A DNA stretch of 64,000 nucleotides from Oryzias latipes (GCF_002234675.1 NC_019868.2:22166743-22230742); one strand, 5' to 3'; counted from the first letter of the stretch, positions 31,446 through 51,745 are shown. The notes: a model not told the origin generated them from the sequence alone. Numbers and translations: made by a program.

Positions 31446-31856
31446 TAGGGCTGCACGATATGAAGAAAACTCGCGATATGCGATATCAGTGATTAATATT
31501 GCAATAACGATATAATTTGCGGTATATAAACAATTAGCAAAACAACCAAAAATATTATTCCCATTCCTTTACAACAGCTTAAAAATTATACTACAAATGA
31601 CCCTTGTTGACGTAGGAGGCGAACATACAACATAATAGGGCGCCATCCGATTAGTTAACAACGTGAAGGGGTCCATCTGATTGGTCAAATGCAGAAAGGG
31701 ATTCTTTCAATCCAATAAACACTTCAAGCTGCTATAAGATTGCTTGGCCACATCTAAGGTAACCATTTATTGCAAATTTGCTGTCTTTTGCGATATGCAT
31801 ATTGCACAGCTTGATATTGCGATAACGATAAATTTGCGGTATATTGTGCAGGCCTA
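31446..31856. mobile_element. Non-autonomous hAT-like element, 411 bp
   Basis: Terminal inverted repeats begin TAGGGCTGCACGATATG at the left and TAGGCCTGCACAATATAC at the right (reverse complement). The element is flanked by a perfect 8-bp target duplication, ATCATAAT, at 31438-31445 and 31857-31864, the size expected for hAT transposons. The interior repeats 'gcgatat' and 'gcaataacgata' motifs near both ends and has no transposase frame. Confidence 0.85.
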
Positions 31857-32329
31857 ATCATAATATACTAGAAAATAAACAATATAACAAAACAAAACAT
31901 GAAAACAAGCACTAGAAGTAGCTGAATGACTTAAAGAAAGAATCAAAGATTGGGTTGACATAGAAATGGAAAAATCAAGATGTTTACATTTTTTTTTACC
32001 AATAACTGTAGATTTTGTTTGCTTAAAAATCTCAAGTAATGAAAAAAATAAGGTAATTTACTTCATTTTTTGTTAAATGCTAATCATGCAAATTGTGCAT
32101 CTATTGCAAATGCATTGGGGTGACAATTGATGGCATTTTCTTTTACCCAATGCTCAATTATTTTCTCTTATGTTTATTTAACTTTTGTATTTAAAAAGAA
32201 ATAATCAAATTGTACTCATTTCTCAAACAAAATCTTAGAATAGGTTTCTAATTTAACTTAGAATTAACCTTCACACATTGTTGTCCTGTTTGAAGATGGT
32301 TACTTCAGCTCACTTGAAGTGTGGGTGCA

Positions 32330-32509
32330 TTCTTGCACGTGCTCCATCATGTTGCCACGGTTTCACTTTAAGGGAGCGCGCGCGGAGGCGCGCTCTTGCT
32401 GCTATTGTTTCTTTTTTTCGCTCTCCCCCCCTCTTCAGTTTGTAGACCACCGCGGCCTTGTGGGGGAGCAGCGCTGCCCAGTTTGTTTGACGACAAGGCT
32501 GCTGAAATC
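32330..32509 (+). promoter_or_regulatory. zc4h2: zc4h2 CpG-rich promoter / 5' UTR with GC palindrome
   Basis: Short GC- and CpG-rich patch in an AT-rich setting, ending at the zc4h2 ATG. It includes an inverted repeat GAGCGCGC / GCGCGCTC (32374-32381 and 32388-32395, 6-nt loop) and a pyrimidine tract at about 32408-32435. The position fits a housekeeping-type start region. The exact transcription start is unknown. Confidence 0.5.
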
Positions 32510-41887
<9,378 letters not shown>

Positions 41888-42420
41888 ACGCTGCTCCCTG
41901 GCACCGTCGGTGGAGTTTAAAGGCACCTGGTGCAGCTTTTTTTCCATCTAAGATCAGCCCCAGTGTTTATTCTACTGACTGAAACTACAGGTCTGTGCTT
42001 CAGGACGGTTTTTGGTGTCCACTTTAGTAAATAGTTATTGTTCCAAATTCGTCTGCAGCTGGTAATGTCATTTCGTTGTTTGTGCGTTTTGGATGTGTTT
42101 ATAAGTAATTGTCTTACAGTAGTTCATTGACGAGTGTTATTGCAATAATACTAAATGGAACTTGTCCAAAAACGGTAATGTTGTTTATTGCCTTAGCTAA
42201 CTCCTTGTACTTTAACTTTTTTTTTGCAGTGCATGCCTGCTGTTGTGTATTTTTTGTGCCAATATGAAATGTAATGGGTTCAATTGTTGAGACGAGTACA
42301 ACTAGGAGGTTGTTTTTATGTTTACAGACCAAAAAGGCCACTCATTTTGCATTGAATAGTCTTGTGTTTAATACTGCAAAAAAAGAAAAAAAAGAATAAT
42401 AAATTGCTGTTTTGTACTAA
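41888..42420 (+). other. zc4h2: zc4h2 3' UTR
   Basis: AT-rich sequence after the zc4h2 stop, with a canonical AATAAA at 42398-42403. The transcript probably ends around 42415-42425. Confidence 0.6.
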
Positions 42421-42930
42421 CTGGGCTAACGCGTCTGTTTTTTCTGTATGGAGAACAAAACCTTGAGGGTTGTTCCAGCTCTTTTACGGTGTGCACGTAA
42501 ACATTGCTTTGCTTGACCTGCACAAATGGGAGGGCCTATCCTGTGTTTGGAGGTAAAGAGGTAGGAATATGTTTGCCTCTGCTGCGTCATTGTAATTTTC
42601 ACTCTATTAATACTGTGACACGCCGTCATGTCTGCTGCTATCTTCCTGAAAAAGGACAGCGAGGTTTTGATAAATGAGCTCCAGTAGCGTTTTTGTCAGG
42701 GTAACCCCTCATTTCATCTGTTGCCAGGGAAACACTATGATCCTTAGTGGTTGCTAAGGCAACCCCGGGTTGCTGTGACCCGCATATCTTCACCAAAGAA
42801 GTTCCTCCCAAATCCAGTGAGGGGTATCTGGAGGCTTTAGGAGATTTTTTTTTTTTTTATCAACTGCCCTAACGTGTCAAATCCTGCAACAGAGTGGATC
42901 GAATAATTAGTAAGATGGACCACGGTGGGT
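42421..42930. other. Spacer after zc4h2, nothing coding supported
   Basis: Unremarkable DNA between the zc4h2 poly(A) signal and the candidate exons near 43 kb. No terminal repeats recognised. Confidence 0.4.
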
Positions 42931-42989
42931 CTAAAAGTTACTTAAAAAAAAAAGTTTGTGTTTAGTCTGTCCTTCAGAGTTTAAAATTA

Positions 42990-43303
42990 AAGTTGTGTCT
43001 TCTTCCACCTTCAGATAAAAGTTGTCAAGGCCAGCCGTGGCTTTCCCTGCTGCAGACGGGTGGAGCCACTCCCTCTGCAGACTGTCATAATGAAGGGGAG
43101 ATAACACCAAGTGAATAAATCTGGGCCTCATTGGTCCAGAGTTTTACCTTCAGTTGGCAGGGACTGAGGCTGGACACTTGGATCTTTTCCCGAATAGAGG
43201 GAGGATTTGTGGGTATTTTTTTAGTCTGCTCCATCAGAGAGCTGTAAGCCTCCCGCTTTAATCTCAGCCTCTGCTGCAGCTCAGGTTTCACTTTCGCTCC
43301 CAT
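42990..43303 (-). CDS. Possible coding exons of an unrecognised minus-strand gene
   Basis: The frame starting at 43303 reads MGAKVKPELQQRLRLKREAY, then SLMEQTKK and further charged, helix-like sequence. At residue 52 it meets a good donor (exon 43303-43148, GT at 43147-43146, phase 0). A phase-compatible second exon could follow from the CTGCAG acceptor near 43076, reading REWLHPSAAGKATAGLDNFY and ending at an AAG|GT donor. No family is recognised, and no later exons or terminator were traced. It could be a small lineage-specific gene, a degenerated neighbour, or chance. Confidence 0.3.
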
Positions 43304-43378
43304 ATCGCCTTTTCGCCCCTCATAAGATTGTTTCCTTTCTTATCGCCTTTTCGCCCCTCATAAGATTGTTTCCTTTCT
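43303..43378. repeat. 38-bp perfect tandem duplication
   Basis: Two identical 38-bp units, 43303-43340 and 43341-43378, each starting TATCGCCTTTTCGCCCCTCA. The left unit touches the start codon of the candidate exon at 43303-43148, so the duplication lies in its putative 5' UTR. Confidence 0.9.
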
Positions 43379-43620
43379 TCCCTTTCAAAAGACTGACGAA
43401 TTGATGAGTAGCTTTAAAGGCCACAACACGTTCGGCCTCAAATAACATCTTTTTATTTAAATTCTGCAGCACAGACACAAGAAGTGAAGTTCTACTTAAA
43501 AAACAAAATAGTCAATTTTCTCTCTCAAGTTGTGAAATGTTCGAACAATTTTCAAAACATTCATAATATAGACAGAAGAAATACAATTATTACCAATAGA
43601 ACACCGATAGAGCGAGGTTA

Positions 43621-43827
43621 TTAAATATTGTTTACTAAAACATGTTTGTGTCCCTCCTTCAAATGTTTACCGGCGCACTTCCTGTCAGCTGTGTACCTCT
43701 TCCGCCATCTGGTGGCCAAGCAGGTGAACTTTACCAGTTCATGATGTGGAACGCGTTCTTCATAAATCTGTTCATAAAGCCGGTGTGAAGTTGTCATAAT
43801 GTTTTCATCTTGTAAATTCACAAACAC
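43621..43827 (-). other. Open frame with exon-like first part, unrecognised
   Basis: The minus frame reads FVNLQDENIMTTSHRLYEQI, then YEERVPHHEL, followed by a GTAAAG donor-like site. The rest overlaps a CCGCCATCTGGTGGC motif common in fish noncoding repeats, so read-through is unlikely to be protein. It could be an upstream exon of the candidate at 43303 or chance. Confidence 0.2.
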
Positions 43828-43829
43828 CT

Positions 43830-44833
43830 TCTTATGTATGCCTCAAATTTACACAAATACTCAAAAGAGGACCTTAATTAACAAATGTTGAACTTCTTCA
43901 CAACAAAAATAAAGGTATTGCATTTTAAAACAGCATTATTTTTAAAGTTTATGGCTCTCTTTTTTTTTTTAAGAAAGGGCTTTGGGAAAGAAAACCACAT
44001 TTCTACACGCACACACAAATGAATAGTAAGTTAAATAAAGCAAGATCTCATATGGAATTGCCAAAAACCTGACAGTCTGCCATCTGGGGAAAGAATCTGG
44101 TGTGTTAACCCCCCCTCTCGTCTAAATGTGGGACATTTACAAGACATGGGTGGGTTTGGCAGAGGAGCAGGTGACAGGATTCTCCTCTAAAGCCTGTGAC
44201 AGTCACCCAGCTGACACTAAAATTGTTCTCTAAGTAGGGGGCGGAAGGTCAAATGACTGCAACAAAATTAAAGAACGACTCTCAAATACGCTTAAATTGA
44301 ACAGGACACCCGAAAACAGTCCTTTGTTTACTTGAGTATTTTCTTTTTAAACAAGAAAAGTCAAACATTCCAACCACAAACTGAGTATCAGTTCTATCAC
44401 CTTTCTAATTATAAACCTGAGCCCTGACTCTCCCAGAATGGAAGTCTATCCAGGCCCCCCGTGTGGCCTAAATTTAGCCCCCCACATTCCCCCAGTAAGA
44501 AGCCCTGGCCCCCATTGTCAGTTTTCACACACAAACTCAGCATACTCCACTTTGACAAATCGTGGTTGCTGCAGGGACGTCACTCGCTCTCTTCGGAGGA
44601 CCTCTCTTTCCGCACGTGACCAGTGACAGAGTTTTGAAGGTGAGCCTTCTTTTGAGATTTGCGCAACACATTGAGGTAGGTGTTTTACCACATCAATCCC
44701 AGTTTGTCCTGATGCAGCAGGAGATTTGACATCTTCAATTGAAGGTTTCAGCTCCAGCGCTCCTCTGTCGTTACAGATGGAAAGTGTCTGACTTGCCTGG
44801 AGTTCCCTCCGAGCTCAGGGTGCAGCTGTCAAC
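43830..44833 (+). other. asb12: Spacer and probable asb12 5' region
   Basis: Sequence before the asb12 ATG. A donor-like AAG|GTGAGCC occurs near 44640 and a pyrimidine stretch ending CAG near 44818, so a noncoding first exon is possible but unproven. No TATA box or terminal repeat stands out. Confidence 0.3.
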
Positions 44834-47800
44834 ATGAGTTTAATGGACATTTCTAAGATCTTCTCCCTGCTGCAGCCAAAGGAGGAGGATGAGGACAAAG
44901 AGCAGTGTCAGGCTCTGAGCAGCGCTGTAAGCACAGACAACGTGACTCTGCTGTCTGAGCTTCTCTCTCAGGAGAACTACAGGCGGTACATCAATGCTCC
45001 AAGTGGGTGGGGGGTCCCTGTAACCCCCCTGCGCACAGCTGCCGCTCTGGGACACCTGAGGTGTTTGGAGCTGCTGTTGGAGCATGGTGCAGAGGTGAGA
45101 TATAGGGTTTAAGCTTTTATTTTGAAGCTTTACTTGCTGGGAATGTACAAAAAAATAAAAAAAAAAGCTGCATAATCAGCCTTTGTTCTCTATAAAAAGT
45201 TAAAATCTTTATTTGTGGTATTTTTTTCCACTCAATTCTTACCCCCTTGACATAAAAAACAGCTGATATTTTAGCATACCATCTATTTAATCAATGCTGA
45301 TGACAAGTTGAAGACATTGTCGGCTGTCATCAACATTGTTGTCATTGTTTTAATCATCCATTGTGATAACTTGATAAACAGTCTCTTTAAAAAAGGTTGA
45401 CAACTATTAACAAATCACTGTAGCTGTGAGTGAATCAGCAGCAGCTATCAGTGCAGATCAGGATCAGGAAAGCTGTTGTCAGCTCATATGTAATTCACAG
45501 CAGGTCTCCTCCCCATTAAAAAGGATTTTCAAGTGCAGTGCAAACCGCAAAATTGATCATAAATTTTGATTTTAAGTAATAGGCTGTGAAACTCTTCACC
45601 CTGAATGCTGTAAATTACATTTTTTTCTGAAAGTAGCTGACCTCTTGAACTCAGAATGAAGAGACTGCCAAAACAAAAACAAGTGTGCCGCTGGTGGAGA
45701 ATGATGAGCTGTTCCCTTACTGTCACTTCTCTTTTAAATGCTGCTGCTTTCTCTCAAGGTTGTGTGCACTGAGGCAATGCTGCAGTCACGCAAAGACATG
45801 CAGTCTGCAACCTATGGAGGCCCAGAGGCCCAAAATATCAAAAGAAACAAAAAAATTGACTGTTCCAGGCAATCATAAATCCTTAAAGCCTTATCATTTA
45901 AAAGAAATCTTGTCAATCCTCTTTAATTAGCTTGAGGAAATCCACAAAAATTGCCATTTAATTTTTGTACGAGATCTAGATAGTATCAATTATATGTTGG
46001 GTGATTTGGTACGTTTTTTCTCACAAATATGTAAGCTGAAGATGCAAAAAATATTGACATGAGTGTTCAGGAAAAAAGCTCCTCTTTTCCCCTCTGTCTC
46101 AAATTTGATCCACGTATTTTTAACATGGTGTCACTGTATCATATGGAATTAATCATTTTAAAAAAGCATTTTTTGAATACAGAAAGTAGTCATTAAAAAA
46201 GAATAACAATAGATGAGTTTTTGTTACCGTAAAGTTTTTAAAATGTGCAAACGTCCTTCAAAAAGCGTTTTGGGATTTCATGGAAGCAGCCATTTTAAAA
46301 TGAGCAGGATCTACCATCCACTATCTACTGCCTCTAGTGGAATAATATTGAACTACAGGGCAGAAAACATGGACCAAGTGATACAGAATAAGGAAAGTTT
46401 GGGTCACGTTAATGAGGTAGGAATCACAGAAATGCATTTATCAAATAAATTCAAATGGTTATATGATGTTAAAGAAACAGATATGGGCAAAAGGATTTAA
46501 TTAAAAACATGTATTTAGGTTGTGTCTGAATTCCCTTACTATTTAATGAACTAAATAGGACATTCACCATTTTGAGCATCCAAATCAGTGACGTGCGGTC
46601 AGGTGAGGCAAGTGAGGCTCGGCCTCACCTGTCATGATCGTAGAAAAAGGTAAATTAAGTAAATATTATTTTCCACTGATCTGTGCTAAATATAGATTTT
46701 CAGTCAACTCAACACGTTTTTTACAGTTTCTGAGGTTAAAACCGCCGAATGTGAATGTTGCGATCACGGAGCTAAACTCCAGATGAGGCTCTGAAGCACT
46801 GTGCCTCATGTCTGACGGCATATGGAAGCGATTCTGTAGCATAATTAAAAATAAAAGTCAAAACCAGAAATGCTTTTTCATTTTCAAAATGAAGCTGCAT
46901 TTTTTGACTCAAAATTCAAATGAAAAAGCAATCCTTCAAAATGCTTTTTCATTTTCTACTTCAACACTGCTTATTCTGTCACGTAATTAAAATGATAAAG
47001 AAAATGGTATTTGACAAATGTGTGCTGAACACATACATATATATACTTTAATTTGTTTACAGTACATATGAATAATTCATCCGCAAGAAGTGTGTTCTAT
47101 CTATGTCTATAACAGAAATATTCTCTGTGGGAAAATATTTGCTTGTGTGGATTTTCTAAGCTGTTAGCTGCTGTTGGATGAATGGTGAAATATTCCGTTT
47201 TTGTAATTGTAAATCTGACTCCAGAGGAGTCAGTGCCTCACCAGCCATCAACCTCACTGCACATCACTGATCCAAATGTACAATTTTAAAACCTGTTGCC
47301 CTGAAAATTTCCCAGAGGTCTCTGCAAAAAGCTCATGTGCATCGATGCTCACTAGCTTGTTGAATATAGACCATAATGCATTGCGTTTAAATGATTGCTC
47401 ATTAAAAGAAAATGGATGTAAATTTGTTTTTTATAAACTGCTCTAGTTTATATTAAAAAACATGGTGAATTTATAAATAGTCTTTCTAAAATGTTCATAC
47501 TATTTAGTTTTTTACTGGTAAATTGCTTTCCCGTAAAAAGAAAAAGTAGTGAGCATGTGTCCAAATTGTTATTTGATTTTGGAGTTAAGTTGAAATTTGT
47601 GCGTAAAACAAATTGCAGTGGAGCAGCTTATAGCTTAGTGTTTAAGCCTTCAGTTTCATAACTGTTTTTAAAGTCAGATTTTACATGATTTTTTTTTCCT
47701 GAAATTTTTCAAAATTATTTGATTTTTTTAAATGTATTTTGCTAAATATATTTTTGCTGTTTATATCACTAATAGTTTAATTACCTGTGTTTGCTTGAAT

Positions 47801-48571
47801 TTTTTATTTTTGCTTTGAATCCAGGTGGATGTTTTGGACGTGAAAGCCCAGACCCCCCTGTTCACTGCTGTCAGCGGCAAACATCTGGACTGCGTGGTTT
47901 CCCTCCTGAAAGCCGGAGCCGACCCGAACGGCAGCCAGTACAACAACTGCTCCCCGCTGCTCACCGCAGCGCGGGAGGGCGACGTGGATGTCCTGCGAGA
48001 GCTGCTGCGCTTCGGAGCAGATGTAGACGTCAAACCCAAAGTCCCTGAGTGGGCCTCCAATGCCACAACCTGCAGAGGGCCCCTCTACCTGTCAGCTGTT
48101 TATGGACACCTGGACTGCTTTAAGCTCCTCCTCCTCCATGGAGCAAACCCCGACTACAACTGCACAGACGAGAAGATGTTGGCGAGGATTAAGCTGCCAA
48201 AGACTGTCCTGGAGGTGTGTCTCCGTTACGGCTGCGGGGTGGAGTACATTCAGCTTCTCATCAACTTTGGAGCCAACGTGTACTTGCCCACACTCATCAT
48301 CGACAAAACAACAAAGCAAAATGAAGCTCTGCTTCTGCTGCTCAAGGAAAGAGGTGAGATCTATTCACACAGCACCACAGAGTCAACATTTCAACTGCAA
48401 ATGTTTCACCTTTTTTCTCCTGTTTCTGCCCCAGTTTGCCCCAAAACACTGATGTCGCAGACTCGACGGATGATTCGAAGATGCATCTGCTTTGCAAACA
48501 AAGAGCCTGCAATTGACAGTTTGGACATTCCTGTGACCATGAAGAACTATTTAAAGCATAACCCCTCCTAA
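44834..48571 (+). CDS. asb12: Ankyrin repeat and SOCS box protein 12, 308 aa, 3 exons
   Basis: Substrate-recognition subunit of a Cullin5-type E3 ubiquitin ligase (family role). Exons 44834-45094, 47825-48353 and 48435-48571 give 927 nt. The start MSLMDISKIFSLLQ precedes a run of ankyrin repeats: TPLRTAAALGHLRCLELLLEHGA in exon 1, then TPLFTAVSGKHLDCVVSLL, SPLLTAAREGDVDVLRELL, GPLYLSAVYGHLDCFKLLL and VEYIQLLINFGANV in exon 2. The C-terminal SOCS box begins CPKTLMSQTRRMIRR and ends MKNYLKHNPS. Length is close to human ASB12 (about 309). Its place beside zc4h2 and arhgef9 supports orthology. Intron 2 is only 81 bp, a multiple of three and free of stops, so a read-through form is also open. Confidence 0.93.
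45095..46577 (+). other. asb12 intron 1, left part, nothing else seen
   Basis: AT-rich intron DNA up to the hAT-like element at 46586. The open frames inside have no protein character. Confidence 0.5.
46586..47269. mobile_element. Non-autonomous hAT-like element, 684 bp, in asb12 intron 1
   Basis: Left end CAGTGACGTGCGGTCAGGTG and right end, in reverse complement, CAGTGATGTGCAGTGAGGTT form terminal inverted repeats of the CAGTG type. An exact 8-bp target duplication ATCCAAAT flanks the element at 46578-46585 and 47270-47277. No transposase frame is present. The interior holds a 'gctttttcattttc' motif twice (about 46870 and 46948). It does not touch splice sites. Confidence 0.88.
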
Positions 48572-49330
48572 CGTGAACCGTGTTCCTGGATGGATCAGCT
48601 GGATGGACGGTTTGAGCTGCCTTAAGCTCCAAGCTACACGTGGATGCCCCCAAGAAAAGGCTTTATCCACCTATATGTGAGTGCAGTAATGTCACGGGTT
48701 GTACAAAAAAGGGCACTGGAGCTCAGCAGAGAGGAAAGTTAAGATGGCAGCAACAAAACCCTCACAAATACAGGGCTTTTGGGGCTCCAACAGTGTTGCT
48801 TCATGTTTATCAACCTTATAAAGCCCGATTAATGGTTGCTGTCTTAAAAAAAAAAAAAATCACAATTATACAATCTTGGTATCACAATCACAAAAAAGGA
48901 AAGTATAGTACAGCAAACTGAATTTTTGCTTTAGTCTAGAAGGGCAAACTGATGACCTCATCATTAAAGGACACATGAAAGTCCCCAATATAACAACTCC
49001 TACCCGACTTTTACAGCGTGTATAAATTCATGATCGTTCCCCTTACTTTTTGACAAATTCATGGTAGTGTTGCACATTTTTATGAGATCCTGTCAATCTC
49101 AGCATTAAAAATATCAACTGGAGTCAGAATATTCATACATTTTTTAAGAGTTGGGACGTTTCTAGTTAAAAATGTCCATCTGAAAGTGGGTTGAAATTAC
49201 TAAAACGTTAAATGCTGGTGATAGGGTTGGCACCATCACCTAACCATCCAATAGCAAGAAGGTCGTGGTTAAATCCTGGCATGCTCCCTTCGTCCCACAA
49301 GGCAAACAAAAACCTAACAAGTAGGTAGAA
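48572..49330. other. asb12: asb12 3' UTR and spacer
   Basis: Downstream of the asb12 stop. A variant poly(A) signal ATTAAA occurs at 48963-48968. Several 'aaagtcc' motifs and an A run at about 48847-48859 are present. No other feature. Confidence 0.4.
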
Positions 49331-49348
49331 GGGATATTGTAAGGCACG

Positions 49349-49470
49349 TGTGTCAAACTCAAGGCCTGCGGGCCAAATGTGGCCCGCCATGTCATTTTAA
49401 ATAAAATTGTTTAGTATCTCTTTGTTTTATGGTTCTGGAATAAAGGAATTTGCATCAACATTGACAACCA
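49349..49470. repeat. hAT-end-like fragment (GTGTCAAACTC type)
   Basis: Contains GTGTGTCAAACTCAAGGCCT followed by 'gcgggccaaatgtggcccgcc', a motif widespread at one end of vertebrate hAT elements. Only one end is visible and no target duplication was found, so it is a truncated remnant. Confidence 0.45.
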
Positions 49471-49520
49471 TCTGTTTTGATGTTTCCTTTTCCAATTAAG
49501 AATCCATTCCATCAGAGTAT

Positions 49521-50280
49521 TTAGTTGACTTCTTTGAACTTGTGACACTGAGATCGTAACACATTCAATTTAACCACATGTGCTGCAATGTCTTCATCCC
49601 TTTTAAGGCGCTCCTTCTTCCTCTTCAGATGTTCCTCTTGTTCCTCCAGTTCATGTTTTTCCTTTAGTAGCTTCTGTCTTGCCATTAACGCTGCCAGGTC
49701 AGCTTCTGTTTTCAGACATGCAGATGAAGAAGAAGAAGCAACAGACCTTCTCCCAGAAACTGAGGTTTTATTTTCCACGTTTGACACACCGTCATACGGT
49801 TTAATGTCGTCTTGCATATCTTCTGTACTGAGCAGTGATGCAGTGATATTTATTTGTGGACCATCCTCTTTTCGATATTGAAGCATTTCTTCACCTTTTA
49901 CAGCTGGAACTGTTTGAAGCAAATGGAGGGCTTCCACTTTGTTGCACGTCTTCGACCCACTCCGCCATCTTTCAATATCTTCTTTAAATGCATTAGTATA
50001 TGTCATGATGCTGTCAAACCACTCGTTTTGCTCATCCTCCATGAGTTAAGGCACCAAAACATCATGTGAGGCGATAGCAGTTACACAAAACTGATTTAAT
50101 TCCTTGAAAAATGATTGGACATGTGAAACATTTTCTTCTGTCTTCATAAGTGATTTAATTTCTGGTATAGTGATTTCATTTTATTAACTGCTATTTTTCG
50201 ATCATGTTGAAGCTTTTCAATTTTATTTGCCAACGCCTTGGCCGTGGGTTTAATCAGTCTGTTATCACGCTCCATTTTAA
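49521..50280 (-). pseudogene. Retrotransposon gag-like fragment (possibly BEL/Pao), 5' part broken
   Basis: A minus-strand open frame of 173 codons (50042-49521) has a coiled-coil rich in Lys, Glu and Leu (KTEADLAALMARQKLLKEK, then HELEEQEEHLKRKKERLKRD), a serine run, and an N-terminal part with DSIMTYTNAFKEDIERW. Upstream, after stops and a shift, a second frame near 50275-50150 reads MERDNRLIKPTAKALANKIE, then KLQHDRKIAVNKMKSL. The two together resemble the start of gag in fish BEL/Pao-type LTR retrotransposons (recalled resemblance). No protease, RT, integrase or LTR was found nearby. Confidence 0.45.
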
Positions 50281-50289
50281 TCAGTCCTT

Positions 50290-51240
50290 CAGTCATTCAT
50301 TTAATTCAATGTTTGTTCATTTCAAAACCTGCAGCATCAGCGTGATTATGGCACATTTCATTCTTTAGCCACCTTTGGATATTGTCTGTGAAGCAAAATA
50401 AACTTTATCCAAATAATATCCACATTTGGAACAAGAACAGCGGCAACTTCACCAATTGAGCGCATTCACGCGTCACAGCATTGCGTCACTCTGCAAAAAG
50501 TCACTCAGCAACGGAATGTTTTGCGCAGAACTAAACCTCCTTCAGCCACGAGCCAGACGACAGCTCCCAATCTTCAAACTTTTGAACTGCAATCCTTCCT
50601 TCCACTGGCACAGCTTCCATGCGCACATCTTACCTGGCTGTAGTTCGCTTGAATGATGATAGCAGCTTCTCCTTAACTGTTTGAAAGCCAGCAACTATCT
50701 CCCTTAATCCTCCTTTGTTACTCCAAATCTCAGCTCCGTTGCTTAATCACATAATATCCGTGTTTATTGGCCTTTTTTTTTGTTGACAAAAATGTAGCAA
50801 CTTCAATTGTTCAAAACCAAACAGTCGCTGAGAGGCTGACGCTGGGTGGGTCCGGGTATTGAATGACGCGCTCAAAAACCATAGAGCATAATAACGAAGT
50901 TTGTTTTTTGAAGTTTTAATAATGAAAAATGAAGGTAATTAAATCCACTTGTTATATTGTGATCAAAAAAGAGAAATATAAAGCGGTCAACAAACATTAC
51001 GGCAACCAACCCAGCCCCCCCCTTACACAGGGAAAAACCACAGGTGAGTTAAAGTAAATTGATGTCACCGCCCACAAACATGTGACCCACCAGCTGATTA
51101 TATGACCCATAATCAAAAGAAATCTATATTCATTCACCATAAGAAAGACCACACTTAATTCATGGCACCTACACAATATATTTAAGCATTTAGTGACTAC
51201 AGTTTCATTGGGGAAAATGAGCAAACTCTGGGACTAAATT
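50290..51240. other. Spacer, possibly more of the retroelement remnant
   Basis: No supported gene. It may include the leader of the gag-like fragment on the minus strand, but no LTR pair could be recognised. Confidence 0.3.
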
Positions 51241-51243
51241 GTT

Positions 51244-51745
51244 GACTTTAGATGAGAACTGGACCTAGTTTGTATTCAAAGCAGGAAGTGGTTTCCAAGA
51301 AGCTAAAACCCCATGGACTTCTATTGAGAAATAAACAGCTAGTATTTAGCTATTATATTTGTAAGAATAACCATTCTTTCTCTTCTACCTGTTTTTCTCG
51401 ATAATCCGAATTGCAGTAGTGCAAGTTATAAACTGGCCAATCAGATGCCTGAACAAAAGCATGTGGCACCTGCTGGCCCCCCACGCCAAACACTCAAAAC
51501 GTCTGATTGACAGAGTTTGTGAAGCTCGCTTTCAACTGGTAGGGGTGTGGACTTCCAACAAGCTCACTCCAGATTGGTAAGAGTGGTTGTCATAGCAATG
51601 TCTCAGACCTACTTGGACAAATCGTTGCTTACTGATGATGTCTGGTTCCAACATGGCAGCATCCATATCCAAAAAAAAAATGGCGACCGAATTGACTTAA
51701 TTTTGGTTGGAGCCAGAAATAAGCCTTTTTTTATGTGTGATGTCA
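51244..51745. repeat. Dispersed repeat copy B
   Basis: Continuous copy of the repeat split at 37060-37887. Shared blocks in the same order include 'gagaactggacc', 'catggacttctattgagaa', 'aagaataaccattctt', 'ccaatcagatgcc', 'gtctgattgacag', 'ccaacaagctcactcc' and 'ccaacatggcagc'. No coding capacity. The copies are clearly diverged, so the family is not recent. Confidence 0.65.

Noticed and set aside
46990-47015. Partial match to the reverse complement of the miR-223 mature sequence, a microRNA that maps near this block in human
   Set aside because: Only about 13 bases match, it lies inside a hAT-like element in an asb12 intron, no hairpin is evident, and it is not between msn and ar where it would be expected.
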